Shown here: piece by piece, positions 1-11,236 of the stretch
Position numbering within the stretch: position 1 is the first letter of the stretch
Layout: each line of letters opens with the position of its first letter
Source of the DNA: Vesta saturnalis
Lineage: Eukaryota > Arthropoda > Insecta > Coleoptera > Lampyridae
Assembly (NCBI GenBank): GCA_036346205.1
Contig: JARFJB010001662.1
Location: 1,456,001-1,520,000, forward strand
Direction of reading: 5' to 3'
Length of the DNA: 64,000 nt
Made by a program: the position numbers and the translations under genes
Notes under the pieces: generated by a model
The model's database searches: none
What the model saw: the letters and a program-made list of their open reading frames with translations, nothing else
Told to the model about the DNA's origin: nothing

Positions 1-954
1 ATAGCTAATTTTTATATGGAAAGAATTGAAACATTAACGTTACAAAATACCCCTAAAATACCTTCAGTTTGGTATAGATATGTAGATGACACATTTGTTA
101 TTTGGAGACATGAAGAAGCACTGCATGAGTTTTTGGTTTTTATAAATGGTGTACATCCTAGTATTCAGTTTACCGTGGAAAAAGAAACTAATGGAAGTTT
201 ACCATTTCTTGACATATTAATATCTAAAAATAATAATTCACTATCTTTTAAGGTTTACAGAAAGCCGACACCACCCACGTCAAAAAATTAGTGTAATTAA
301 ACCTTTAGTAGATCGAGCAAAACGAATTTGTGACCTTGAATTTTTGAATGATGAATACAAATATTTAAGAAAATCCTTACAAGATAATGGATATTCACTT
401 ACAGATATTAATAATGTTATTACACCTTCTAGGCGTAACCTTAAAGAAAAACCAGTTCTTAATGTTGGTACTGCTTTTCTTCCTTTTATAGCTAATGTTA
501 CAAATAGAATTGAAAAATCCTAATCAAATATGGCATTAGGACTATTTTTAAACCTACAAGAAAAATTAAAGAACATTTAAGATCACCTTAAGACGTGTCA
601 AACCCTTTGTCATCTTCCGGAGTGTATAAGTTATCTTGTTTATGTGGAAAAGTATACATCGGGACCACAAAACGTAGCTTTGATACAAGACCCAAAGAAC
701 ATATGAGATTCTGTAGATTGGGTCAACCAGAGAGGTCTGCAGTGGCTGACCATGCCCTGAATAATCTAAATCATGACATTCAATTTGACAATATGGAAAT
801 ATTGTCAAGACAAACTCACTATTATGTTCGTTTGCAACGTGAAGCTATTGAAATATATAAACACCCGAATAATTTTAATAGACAAGAAGAAAATCTCCGT
901 TTAAATAGGTTTTGGCATCTTATAATTAAAAAAAAGCGTCATGATACGTCTTAA
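1..954 (+). pseudogene. Penelope-like element 1: reverse transcriptase C-terminus plus GIY-YIG endonuclease
   Basis: The left part (16-291) encodes the end of a Penelope-type reverse transcriptase, with the catalytic YVDDTFVIW motif at residues 22-30 and the family motif LPFLDILI after it. Coding resemblance continues in another frame at about 292-520 (SVIKPLVDRAKRICD), so roughly 50 bp seem to have been lost near 280. The endonuclease lies at 595-954: GVYKL and KVYIG form the GIY-YIG pair, followed by R..D.R.KEH and a conserved Glu in REAIEIYK. In PLEs, RT and GIY-YIG act together in target-primed retrotransposition. Stops and frame changes between the two domains make this copy dead. Its 5' part lies outside the window. 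Confidence 0.86.
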
Positions 955-1389
955 TTTTGATTTTAATTTTAACTTTTGGTATGTCTAGGTTTTTTGCTGT
1001 GTTTTTCCTAGACGAAGCAAATGCTTTACCAATTATATGTTAAATTACCACAGCACTATAATTTAACATAAGTAGTTCAAATTAAATTAAAATTAAAAAT
1101 TACAAAGAACGTTCTGCATTGTGATTTTCATTGTTAATAACACTTCCAATTATTGATAAAGATATCTCTTTGTTAGATTTAACTGGGTTAATTTATTTGA
1201 TGTTTTGTTTGGATTTGTGAATGCTTCTATCATTTTCAAATTGAAGTTTTTCACAACTTTACACTTACATCATAACTCGATTAAATTTTGTTAAATGCGT
1301 TTTTTGGCTGACAAATTTCATTGTTAGCTTTCGTCGTAGAGAGTGTTCTGGTTTGTCATCTTTGAGGCAGTTTAACAGTATTTAATTTT
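955..1389. other. AT-rich stretch, probable 3' flank of PLE 1
   Basis: No coding similarity is visible. It lies between the endonuclease stop and the terminal repeat at 1390, so it is probably 3' untranslated sequence of the PLE. Confidence 0.4.
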
Positions 1390-1635
1390 AAATGACCTAG
1401 TTATTCTTTACTAAAAAAAAAAATTTTATAGTTGGCTTTACACGTTTCTCAAACTGTTATATTAATAGCAGGCTTATGTTTATGTTTTAATTTTTCAAAT
1501 TTGACAAAATTGTTTACTACATCTTTAACAATTTTTAACAAACACTACTGACGAAGATAGCTGTAAGTGTTATCGAAACGTTTAGATTGTATAATTTAAA
1601 GTACACCATTAAAAAACCCCAAAAAAGATAAGTAT
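1390..1635 (+). repeat. PLE terminal repeat (pLTR), copy a
   Basis: About 245 bp that recurs as a direct repeat at 5276-5522, starting ATGACCT(A/G)GTTATTC and ending GATAAGTATTTTA. It contains a hammerhead-like motif at 1548-1579. It sits downstream of and in the same sense as PLE 1, so it is best read as that element's 3' pseudo-LTR. PLE 2, in the opposite sense, abuts its right edge. Confidence 0.7.
1548..1579 (+). ncRNA. Hammerhead-ribozyme-like motif in PLE repeat
   Basis: CTGACGA (fits the hammerhead core CUGANGA) at 1548-1554, then stem GATAGC / GTTATC around the loop TGTAAGT, then GAAAC at 575-579 of this kilobase. Hammerhead motifs with short helices are established in PLE pseudo-LTRs. 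A one-base A bulge before the stem makes cleavage uncertain. Confidence 0.5.
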
Positions 1636-1988
1636 TTTATAATGTATTCAATAGTTTCTTTTAGGGTCACTTTTGTAAAAAGTGAAACAACATCAATACT
1701 GACCATTATATCACCCTCTTCACTTTTGAAACTATGCATTTTTTCAATAAAGTCGGCAGAATTTGTAATGCAATGGGTTGTTTTACCTATATGCTATACT
1801 CCATGCCAGCGGGGGAGGTACCACCGCCCTTACCATGGGCTCCTTAATATTGGGTCTCCGATTTTCTGAGCTCGGTAAGGGCTGCCGGTTACCTTTTCCA
1901 TCATCCTTAATCTATTCTCATCCTTATTCTTCCTTCTCGCCCTCACTGTCTTCCTATCGAATTAAAAGTCCTAAATTAAAAAATAAGA

Positions 1989-3005
1989 TGGCTGTGGTTT
2001 CTAGGGTTATAAATTCCGGACGTAAAATCCTGCCCCACTCGGATGTCCGGAAGGGCAGGGCCCAAGCGACCTCGGTCATCGAAAGTATCAACTTTCTGAT
2101 TCACTACTGCAACATCCGCGGTATCAGATCTAATCTTAATGCTATTCACCAACATCTTGAACAATTACAACCTGATATATTGTTTCTATCTGAAACTCAA
2201 GTCTCCTCTGAAAGCTACGAGTCACCCGACTTACAATTTCCTCAATACCATCTTCACTCTAACTTTCGATATAAAGGAGGCGTATGTGCGTACATCAAGG
2301 ACAGAATTGCTTGCAAGAGGGTTTCTTCCTTAGAAAATAAAAATTTAGACGTGATTTGGTTTAAACATTCTGGTCCTAATTTTGTGAAATTCTACTGTTG
2401 CATTTATAGGTCTCCTAATGACAGCAACTTTCAAGACTTCTTCGATTACCTTAGTATGAAAGTTGACTATCTCCTGTCTCAGTTTCCATCTTGCGATATC
2501 TCATTTGTAGGCGATTTCAATGTTCATAACTCTAATTGGCTTCAATTTTCATCTACTACAAATCCCGCTGGTCATAGTGCAGAAACATTTGCTATTTCAT
2601 GTGATCTCACACAATTGATTTCTGAACCGACAAGAATCCCTGATAACCCTAACCATACTCCACATCTTCTAGATCTCTTTCTTATATCAAACCCTCTTGT
2701 TAATAAAACTTCCGTTCTTTCGCCTTTAGGTCTTTCCGACCATTGTCTAATAAAAATCATTTCTACTGTACCTAATTCCACTGTTGTTCGCAAAACCGAT
2801 AGAACCTTGTGGTGTTTTAAGTCAGCTCGATGGAGTGATTTACGGGATTTCTTTGCAACCTTTCCATGGCGTGAATATTGTTTTAAGTCGTCCTCTTCTT
2901 CGGACATCGCTCTTTCAGTATCTGAAGTCATCCTCATGGAATGGAGTTATACATTCCGAAAAACAGTACCGTGTAGGTCATTCACGTTCCCAACCCTGGT
3001 TCAAT
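1989..3005 (+). pseudogene. LINE endonuclease (APE) domain
   Basis: Open from a possible start at 1989 (MAVVSRVINS). Recognisable endonuclease motifs are HYCNIRGIRSN (catalytic Asn block), FLSETQV (Glu), YRSPN, VGDFNVHNSNW (Asp and Asn) and LSDHCLI (His at the end). These are the residues that nick target DNA to prime reverse transcription. The reading frame is open through the whole domain and ends at 3007; the RT continues in a different frame, so there is a frameshift near 2950-3000. Confidence 0.75.
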
Positions 3006-4970
3006 AAGGTTTGTTCTGATGCAATATCTTTAAAAAATAAATGTTACATTAAATGGAAATCTAATAAATCGGTTGACAGTCATGTAGAATACGTTGGTGC
3101 TATAAATATCTGCAAAAGTGTCATCACTAAAACTAAAAAGTTGTTCGAACAACGAAAATGCAATGAACTAGCTACATCTCCTTTAGGCAGTCGTAAATTT
3201 TGGTCTTTAGCAAAAGCCATTAGTAAAAACTTTCGAACATCTTCATTTCCCCCCCTCACATCTATTGATGGATCGGTAGTTGCTGATTCTGTAGACAAAG
3301 CCAACGTTTTTCTGGATTTGTTTGCATCAAACTCGTGTCTCAATGATTCTGGAAAAGATGTGCCCCTAGTCAACTCTTCTTCATACGTTATGAAACCAAT
3401 TCATTTTCGGTACAAGCTCTTGGAATCGATCATCAGTAGGCTTGATCTCAATAAGGCGACTGGCCCAGACGGTATCCCAGCTATTGTCTTAAATAAATGT
3501 TCCCTCGAACTAGTACCAGTCCTATCTAAGCTCTATACGATCTCTATATCTTCTGGGAATTCCTTCATCATGGAAGTTAGCAAATGTTCAACCTATTCCC
3601 AAAAAGGTGATAAGACCGATCCTCAAATGACAGACCAATTGCCATCACTTCCATTTTGTCTAAAATCATGGAAAAAGCCATCAATCAGCAACTGCTCACG
3701 TTCCTTGAAACTAACAAACTCCTTAGTGACCACCAATATGGGTTCAGGCAGTCGTTCAACAGGCGATCCTCTTTCATATGTGACCCAAGTTTGGAACAAT
3801 ACAGTAGAGCAGTCCGGTGAAACAGTTGTAGTCGCTTTAGATATCTCAAAGGCATTTGACCAAGTTTGGCATAAGTGTTTACTTGCCAAACTCACCTCGT
3901 TTGGGTTAAATGATACGCTCATCAACTGGGTTTCTAGTTTCCTTGATAAAAGACGAATACGTGTCGTAGTTGATGGCTTTTTTTCAAAAGAAGTTAGCAT
4001 TAACGCGGGCGTACCACAGGGATCCGTTATAGCGCCTACACTTTTTCTGCTGTACATAAACGACCTTATTTCTTCAACAAACAACCCCATCCATTGCTTG
4101 CTGACGACAGCACTCTTCACTGTAGTTCATCTCAGTCTACTCATAGTGATAATCCACCTTCTATGTCAAATCAAGAAATTAAAGCTGAAATGGCAAATTC
4201 AATCAACAAAGACATTCAACGTATTCTCGAATGGGGAAGCAATAATCTAGTTAAATTTAATGCTAACAAAACTCAGTGTCCGCCAAAAATATCGATCATT
4301 TCCTGTTGTAAGTATGAATGGTTCAGTTCTTAAGTTTTCAGGCTCTATTACTCCGTTGGGTATGACTGTATCTTCAAATCTCTCATGGGTTGACCATCTT
4401 CTGTCAGCTACCAAAACAGCTGCTCGTAAAATAGGCTTTTTGTACAGATCTAAGCAGTACTTTACCTCTCGACAACTCCTTCTGCTATATAAGGCCCAAA
4501 TTCGGCCTCATCTGGAATATAATTCTCACCTCTGGGTTAGTGCTCCCCAATACGCTCTCGATATCGTTGATCGTATTCAAAAGAGAGCGATTAGGCTTAT
4601 AAATGACCCGTCCTTAACTTCTCACATACAGTCCTTTGAGCACAGAAGGATGGTTTCAGTTCTTTCTTTGTATTATCGTTATTACAACGGCTATTGTGCT
4701 GGTGAATTACATTCTTTGATACCATCTCCGGCTATCTTTGCGAGAAATACTCGGTTCGCTCATCCACATCATCAGTATGCAGTACAAATCTCCACTTGTC
4801 GTACCAAACGGGCGCAATCCACATTTCTCTACACGGCTTCTAAACTCTGGAATGATCTCCCTAGTTGCTGTTTTCCTCTCACTTATGATATGAGAAAATT
4901 TAAGGAAGCTGTTCATAGGCATCTATTGGCAATTCATTATCCCTCTATCCATCCTCCTAAGTGTTCCTGA
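3006..4970 (+). pseudogene. LINE reverse transcriptase
   Basis: RT motifs appear in order: LNKATGPDGIP, VALDISKAFDQVWH (motif A), NAGVPQGSVIAPTLFLLYIN (motif B), then after a frame change LADDSTLHC (motif C; usual YADD has become LADD), followed by the thumb region at 4260-4970 (RKIGFLYRSKQY, HLEYNSHLW, KRAIRLI). The finger segment near 3600-3780 is in a second frame (PKKGDKTDP then YGFRQ-like codons). At least three frame changes separate conserved blocks, so no functional protein is made. Confidence 0.78.
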
Positions 4971-5275
4971 GTGCTTTAGTACGATAGGCCTTATTTAGCC
5001 TGTTCAGGTCCACAATCATAAAAAAAAAAATGAAGTTGTAATAAAAAAAATAAGATATTTTGCAAGACTATATGTAGGAGAACCAATTGCAGTAACAATA
5101 TGCCTTAAAGGGATATTAGGTTTATGGATTTTTGGTAAACCATATAGTTTTGGTGAAATAGCTTCAGAGTTAGTTCTTCAGGAATAGATGATAATTTAGT
5201 CAGTTCTTTAGATTTTAAAAGAAACTTTTTTGTTGGACCGTTTGGTATTTTACGACAAGTCTCTTATATACGTTA

Positions 5276-5522
5276 TATGACCTGGTTATTCTTTACTAAA
5301 ATTTAATTCTATAGTTGGCTTTATAAGTTTCTCAAACTGTTATATTAATAGCAGGCTGATGTTTATATTTTAATTTTTCAACATTGACAACATTTTTTCA
5401 ACATCTTTAACAATTTTAATAGATATTACTACTGCCGAAGATAACTGTAAATGTTATCGAAACGTTTAGATCGTATAATTTGAAATACACCTTTAAAATG
5501 CCCAAAAAGGATAAGTATTTTA
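5276..5522 (+). repeat. PLE terminal repeat (pLTR), copy b
   Basis: Direct repeat of 1390-1635. It lies at the 5' side of PLE 2 and is inverted with respect to that element's RT. The fourth PLE (27.6-28.4 kb) shows the same rule: inverted repeat upstream, direct repeat downstream. Confidence 0.7.
5433..5464 (+). ncRNA. Degenerate hammerhead-like motif in PLE repeat b
   Basis: CTGCCGA in place of CTGACGA, stem GATAAC / GTTATC, loop TGTAAAT, then GAAAC. The stem differs from copy a at one base (GATAGC there) and changes a G-U to an A-U pair, while the core Ade at position 6 is lost. Confidence 0.35.
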
Positions 5523-7645
5523 AAAATGGTTCAGTTGAAAGAATTTCTCTCAATTGACACATCTTCATTTTTTCAGCCTACGCTATTTTTATATTAATTT
5601 AAATTAACACTTCTAAATTTTATAATGAACAATTTCTTGCAAAAGAATACTTCTTATAAAATTCTCAAAAGAATATGGAAGTGTATGAAACATTGGTTTG
5701 TAGCAACAAATTACTCATATCTTTTTAAAGAATTGTGGTCCCGAACGTGCTAAGTTTAGCTTACCGTGCTAAAGCACACAGGCACAGTTAGGAGAATGGA
5801 TAGCGCGATATTAAAAATTGAACGTACTACTTACTCACTCCATCGGAACTGTCCTCCCCACGATATCTTTTTTTGAGGTTTGTACACCATTATTCATCAA
5901 ATAAATTAACATTGCTTTCTTGCTTACCCAGTATGTGTGCAAGATGAGCATGTTAAAGCGCCTATTAAAAGAATGTACTAAAGGTAAAATAATTATTGTT
6001 ACAAATTATGTTGTCGCAACTTCAAAATCGATGGAGACTAAAATAGTTTGAAAATGGTTGTTGTATTGTTCCAAATATTTATGCTCTAAGACAACAAACT
6101 AATCCATAAGCAAAGTTAATCGTAACATAAACTACTGAAATCCTAGAATATACAGTTCTACATTAATGCGCATTACTAACGCTCTTGCGATTTATTTAAC
6201 AGAATCTTACGTTGCATAATTCATAACATATTCATAATTTAGTACCCAAAATGAAAACGCATAGACGGGATAAAATTGTCCCATAAAGAAATAAAAGTGA
6301 GGACAATTTAAGATTTTGATGTTACTTACGTAATTTAAAAATTTGAATATTAAATATTAACACACATGTTTCAATATTTTTGTAACACTACTTCTTTGTC
6401 AAGCTAAAGTAAATAATAACGAATACATTTGTCTAGAACCACCTAAGATAAATGATATAGCTTTCATGTCCTCGAGGGCATTAATGATGTTGATGAAAAA
6501 ACTTGGAGATTTTATTTGAGTTGTGAATTATCTTTGCTTTGTAAATGAAATATGCTCAAATGGTAGGAGTTAATTTAAATTTGAATATTTAAATTAAATT
6601 CTTCAGCGAGATGATTTACTACGAGGTGCCTTACAAAGTAAATTGTTTGCTCACTCTTTTTTCTCACACTAACATCTATTTATGGTATGAATAATGAAAA
6701 TCATTATTTATATAATACCACTAATACCAGCAATAAGCAAGTAAAGTGAAGTAAATTTAAAAATCCGTGAAATAAACCAAAAAATCAATGTGTTTAGCAA
6801 CTTTCAATTTTTATAACGGTAAACTAAAGCTACCTTAATGCGTTACAGGATACGAGAGTATTTTGTTCGATAAGTAAATTATGTAACATAACCATAACAA
6901 ACGTGTATTGTCATTATAAAACAACCAAGGTTTCATAACGTTCAGAAAATAATTAGATTAAACTAGCCTGGCAAAACTCATTGCCAGAAATGGGAATTAA
7001 TATACATGTACAGGGTAATTCGATAATAAGTGTAAAGATTTTACACAGAAGATCCTGAGCCTAAAATATGAAGATAAATAAAATATGGCTCTGTACTGAG
7101 ATACAGGGTGTTCTGTATCAAAATATAAAATTTTTTTTGCCCGTTACTTCAAGACTCTTGGATATTTTTCTGTCATACACAGTAATGGATTTAACCATAT
7201 GAAAATGCATTAAAATTTATTAGGATGCCTGTCCCCTACCAAAGGAGTACGACAGGGGCAAGGGTTTTTTTTTCTTTCCTACATTCTACGCCACTGATGG
7301 AATCGTCATTTCACTGGAACTTTTCGATTCTCCAATATTTTTTATATAAATGACCTAGTCTTTCTTCGCACTGATTAAGGCAAGATTTTGCGAGATATTT
7401 ACTGCTAAACATGTGGTCGTCCAAGAGTTACTGCGAAATGATTCATTAAAACATATTTTGGAAGTTGGTAAATATAAAATACTTAAATATTTTTTATTGA
7501 TATTGACTATGCAACTGGCTATCACAGCATTTACAAAGTAAAAATAAAAAACTACATTTATGTTTAGTTGATACCAGAATAAAAAAAATTTTTTTTTTTT
7601 TGATAACATAGTAATATTAATTTTTGTTATATACGATATGAAGCA
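5523..7645. other. AT-rich stretch without recognised genes
   Basis: No protein family is recognisable on either strand. Two segments with ACAGGGT(G) ends, near 7010 and 7102, resemble insect mariner-type MITE ends, but I could not pair them convincingly. Confidence 0.4.
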
Positions 7646-7649
7646 GATG

Positions 7650-8750
7650 CAACGCATACTAAGGAAACTAATCGTGATAATACTGACAATCAAGATGACG
7701 AAATTTTGGTTGTTCCTATTAGTGACGTGTTAGAATCAATAAACCAGAGTCATTGTGATGGTAATATATCAAATATGACGGACACATTTTTGCCACACCA
7801 CCAACGTTGTGTTAGTCACACGTTAAATTTAATAATAACAACATATAAAAAATTGACATGGAAACACACCAAACAACAGTTACAACAGAGTTAGCCACTG
7901 TGTATTTGCAAAATGTTCTGCAATTTGGAATTTAACTTCAAAATCTCCAAAAGCGTGCGAAACATATTTTAAAATTTCTGTGAAATCACCTACTTCACCC
8001 TGTCCAACTCGTTGGAATTCAACATTTGATTGTTTGTAAAATTTAATGCAAATCAAAGAGAAACTAAATGAGATTTGTGAAGCACTGAATTTACCAAAAT
8101 TTAAAGAGAGAGAGTTACAATTTCTGTCAGAATATATTGAAATTGTTCGACCGTTTGCAGAAGCCTTGGATAACATGCAAAATACTTTTTATGGAGAGCT
8201 TATTCCCCAACTTGTACGCATTGAAAAGATTTCAAGAATACTTTTCATTATCTTCATCTATAAATGGCGCAATATTAGCCACAATTACGCATCCCTATTT
8301 TAAATTACGATGGGTTTTAAAAGATAATAGAAATAAATTAAAACAGCTATTATTTAATGAACTGCAAGTTCTTGCATTAGCATTAAAATCTGTGAATAAT
8401 ACCAACAAATCGAATGATGAGTATTTTCTATTTGATGAAAATTCTTCAGGTAGCGGTACCTCTGATATTATTGATATAAATAACACTCTAGAACTGCAAG
8501 GTCTCCAGTACCTACAAAGCGAAAATACTGATTTACAAATGTTGTAGGATTTTCCTGATATAAAGAAATTATTTATTAAATACAATACTACACTGCCATC
8601 ATCAGCACCAGTCGAAAGATTGTTTTCATACGCAGGTATGATTATGCGTCCAAAACGAAGGCGCATGACGGACGATCATTTTGAAAAGCTTTTACTAATA
8701 AAAGCAAATAATTTTTTTAAAACTATTTTGTATAAAAAACTTATTTGAAA
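7650..8750 (+). pseudogene. hAT-family transposase relic with C-terminal dimerisation domain
   Basis: Pieces of a hAT transposase in several frames. Near 7790-7830 is HHQRCVSHTLNLI, matching the family's HQRCASHTLNL block. Near 8005-8030 is PCPTRWNST; 8046-8200 gives IKEKLNEICEALNLP and IVRPFAEALD; then ATITHPYFKLRWV near 8275-8315. The C-terminal dimerisation block at 8550-8690 reads PSSAPVERLFSYAG followed by RPKRRRMTDDHFEKLLLIKAN. Several frameshifts and one stop before the last block show decay. Terminal inverted repeats were not found. Confidence 0.85.
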
Positions 8751-8879
8751 TACCTATTTTGTATTATGTATTTTAAATAAAAATATGTAAATCATTTTGT
8801 ATTTTCTATTTTAAATACTTTTAATAAATGTATTTTATATTTTCTATCTTAAATACATTTTATTATCTATTTTACCCAC

Positions 8880-9860
8880 CTCTGACGGTGGTAATGTACA
8901 AGGATGAGTATCTTAATAAAGCTAAAATACTTCTCGCTTACCCCTCGGTGTATAAAATCATACCCAATGATCCCAGTTTCACATTACAAAAAAAAGTGTA
9001 ATGATTGGGTAAAAAAACTAAAGGATAACGATGGTATCGACAGTTACAAAAATTACCATCAATAACAGTACAAGTCCTAAATTCTATGGACTTTCGAAAG
9101 TACACAAAGACCAAGTACCGCTCAGATCAATTGTCTCCTCGATGGGTTCACCTACGTTTAATCTTGCTACCTTTGTTGCCGGCATTCTAACGAATGCTTT
9201 CAACAATCAGAACAATTACAACACTAAAGAGTCGAATTATAAAAATATCACATCCAACTTTCATCCAGAGAAATTTAAACAAACTTAAAGAAATTTTGAC
9301 CAAAAACAATTATCCAGTAACCTTCATAAACAAATTAAGCTTTAATACAGGAACTCCTCGAGCAGTTGTGAATAGTCTGGTGATCCCAGAAGAGAACAAC
9401 ACCATTCATAAAAAATCTAACACCTAAAATTACAAATGTATTCAAGGACTTCAACATGAAAATTAGTAAATATGATGTAAAAATAGTCAACAAATTGTTT
9501 TCCAAAGTCACTCCTCTGCTGCTTAACTCTAATGTTATCTACCAAATCCCATGCATTAATTGCACGGAAGTGTACATAGAACACACGTCACAATGGCTAT
9601 GTAATATAGTTACACAACACAGAAGTTATTGTAAAATTGACAAAAAAAGCAATAGTTGTGCTCTTGGGACAGTAAAAAACAACAAAAAATAATCAACCTG
9701 ATTTCAATAATATTAAAATTCTAAACTTATAAATCCAGATTATTTCTATAAATGTGCCACATATAAAAAGAAAGTAATTCAATGAATCATAAATCAGATA
9801 CAGAACAGCTTTCAGCAATATATTCATACATACTCAATTTTAATGTTGAAGACAAATAAT
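8880..9860 (+). pseudogene. Penelope-like element 3: internally deleted RT plus GIY-YIG relic
   Basis: 8880-9020 reads TVVMYKDEYLNKAK and LQKKCNDWVKKLK, the region before the RT core. 9031-9190 carries PKFYGLSKVHKDQVPLRSIV and MGSPTFNLATFVAG, the same block as in PLE 2. RT catalytic motifs A-C are missing. The endonuclease follows at 9456-9850: NVIYQIPCINCTEVYIEHTS gives the GIY-YIG core (VYIE for YIG), then YFYKCATYKKKV and FQQYIHTYS at the end. The deletion of the RT palm and multiple frame breaks make it inactive. No terminal repeat was seen. Confidence 0.78.
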
Positions 9861-9968
9861 TTAACATTTTGTATAATTCAAATTTGCCGCGTTTAATATA
9901 TCTCAGTGACTTAACCTAAGTAAAATAAATGTAACCAACCAAACACTCAGTGCGTTAAATACTTTTCG

Positions 9969-10253
9969 ATGAGCGTCCATGTTGCAATTTTTTCGTTGTT
10001 ACTCGAATTGTCGTTTTTTTTTATTTCGATAATAGGTTTGTATTTATTAATTATTGTTAATAAAAGCTCTTCTTTATTGTTGAAGTTAGCCATTCTCGCT
10101 TTTTTGTTTTCCATGTTTTACAAAAACTTTAGCCAAAAAGTACAAAAGTTAAATAACCATAACTATAACTACAACATTTCTCATAACTTACCAAAGATAA
10201 CACGAAAAAATGAGAAAAAACTGTTTAACACGTTTTATATTATATCAAGATAA
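9969..10253 (+). other. Unrecognised 94-codon open frame
   Basis: A hydrophobic N-terminal half with two possible membrane segments and a lysine-rich end. I recognise no family, composition matches the AT-rich background, and it directly follows a dead PLE. It may not be a gene. Confidence 0.12.
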
Positions 10254-10433
10254 ACTAACAACAAAAACAAAAAATTATTAAAAAAGCGCTAAAATCAAGA
10301 ATAACCACGATATACAAGTTCGAATGCAAAATTGAAATGATAGGTTAAGTATCGGGCGTTACTATTGCCAACTTAAATTTTATTCCTATAACTGTGGTTC
10401 AAACAAAGTTCCACTGAACTAACCTCAAAATAA

Positions 10434-10522
10434 CATTGTACAACAGGTTTGGCGGCTCAGCTCGAGTTCAAATTAAGCTTAGTTCAATTGAACTCAAGTT
10501 GAGCTTACCATTGTACAACCGG
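10434..10522. repeat. Small palindrome between 14-bp direct repeats
   Basis: CATTGTACAAC(A/C)GG occurs at 10434-10447 and 10509-10522. Between them lies an imperfect palindrome with arms AGCTCGAGTTCAA and TTGAACTCAAGTTGAGCT. It could be a tiny foldback insertion with a target duplication. Confidence 0.4.
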
Positions 10523-10527
10523 ACCTT

Positions 10528-10900
10528 AATCTCTATCTGACATGAAGTTTTAAACGTCATTCTAACATAAATTATTGCTTTTGTTTTTACAATGTTGCTT
10601 GTTTTCGCCATGAACGTATAAAAAATACGTTGCACAGTTATCCCATAAAAAAAATTAAAATTAAAATTATGCCATTCTTTTAATTTAAGTTAGCATCTAG
10701 ATGCCTATTAACCTCTGTCGGCCATGAAGCTTTAAACGTCTGGTTGACATAGATTATTGTGTTTGCGTTTACAATGTTCCCTATTTTCGTGATGAATTTC
10801 TTATAAAAGAGGTTGCATAATTATCCTAAAAAAATGTTATCAAAATTATTTCATTTCTTTTAATTTCTATTTTGTATGTTGGAAGGTAGTGTGGTGTTCC
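10528..10900 (+). repeat. Two tandem copies of an unknown repeat family
   Basis: Copy 1 (about 10528-10690) and copy 2 (about 10700-10900) share CATGAAG(T/C)TTTAAACGTC, ACAT(A/-)GATTATTG, TTTACAATGTT and TTTCATTTCTTTTAATTT. A third copy at 14690-15480 is interrupted by an insertion. No coding content was found. Confidence 0.6.
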
Positions 10901-11236
10901 ACACCATATATTTTATCCTCCAACCTACATATACATACAGCAAACAAGATAGTTGGAGCGGGGATACCGGCGCTATAGTAGCTTTTAAGGTACAATCCGA
11001 AAAAAAATATTTGGGCGCTTAATTTAAATATGTATTGTTGGATACACATAATTGTATTGTGTGCTGCATAACCAGTGTCTCTAATATTTTCTTGACAAAA
11101 TCACAAGTGAACCAAGAATTTGAGGTTAGCATATGTGTTTTGCTGATTTTTTTAAAGTAACATTTAACTTCGAAAAATTGGGAAGTAAGAGTTTAATGTG
11201 ATCATAAGTAAAGATGTTTCCTTTTTAATTCTATAG

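Larger units (their letters stand above)
1796..5035 (+). mobile_element. APE-type non-LTR retrotransposon (LINE, CR1/Jockey group) inserted in PLE 2
   Basis: The element runs from the end of PLE 2 coding sequence to a short A-rich tail after AATCAT near 5020-5031. It carries an apurinic-like endonuclease followed by a reverse transcriptase and lacks RNase H. Its A-rich 3' end and single-domain order suit the CR1/Jockey group; I cannot decide the clade by eye. No clear target-site duplication could be identified, partly because PLE codons seem to be missing at the junction. Confidence 0.75.
1640..5270 (-). pseudogene. Penelope-like element 2: RT fragment split by a LINE
   Basis: Read on the minus strand, 5270-5036 encodes the N-terminal RT region (PKLYGLPKIHKPNIPL and GSPTYSLAKYL), and 1795-1640 resumes with GKTTHCITNSADF and motif A as SIDVVSLFTKVTLKETIEY. 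These pieces are adjacent in intact PLEs, so the 3.2-kb segment between them (1796-5035) is an insertion. The coding part ends just after motif A, directly against the PLE 1 repeat at 1635; the rest of the RT and the GIY-YIG domain are absent. Stops occur in the 5' part. The bordering repeat at 5276-5522 is inverted relative to this RT, as expected of a PLE 5' pLTR. Confidence 0.8.

Noticed and set aside
1642..1869. Plus-strand frame at the PLE/LINE junction
   Set aside because: It is antisense to the PLE 2 RT motif A codons and then runs into LINE 5' sequence.
7355..7693. 112-codon minus-strand frame upstream of the hAT relic
   Set aside because: Hydrophobic, AT-driven composition, no recognisable family, antisense to the start of the hAT relic.
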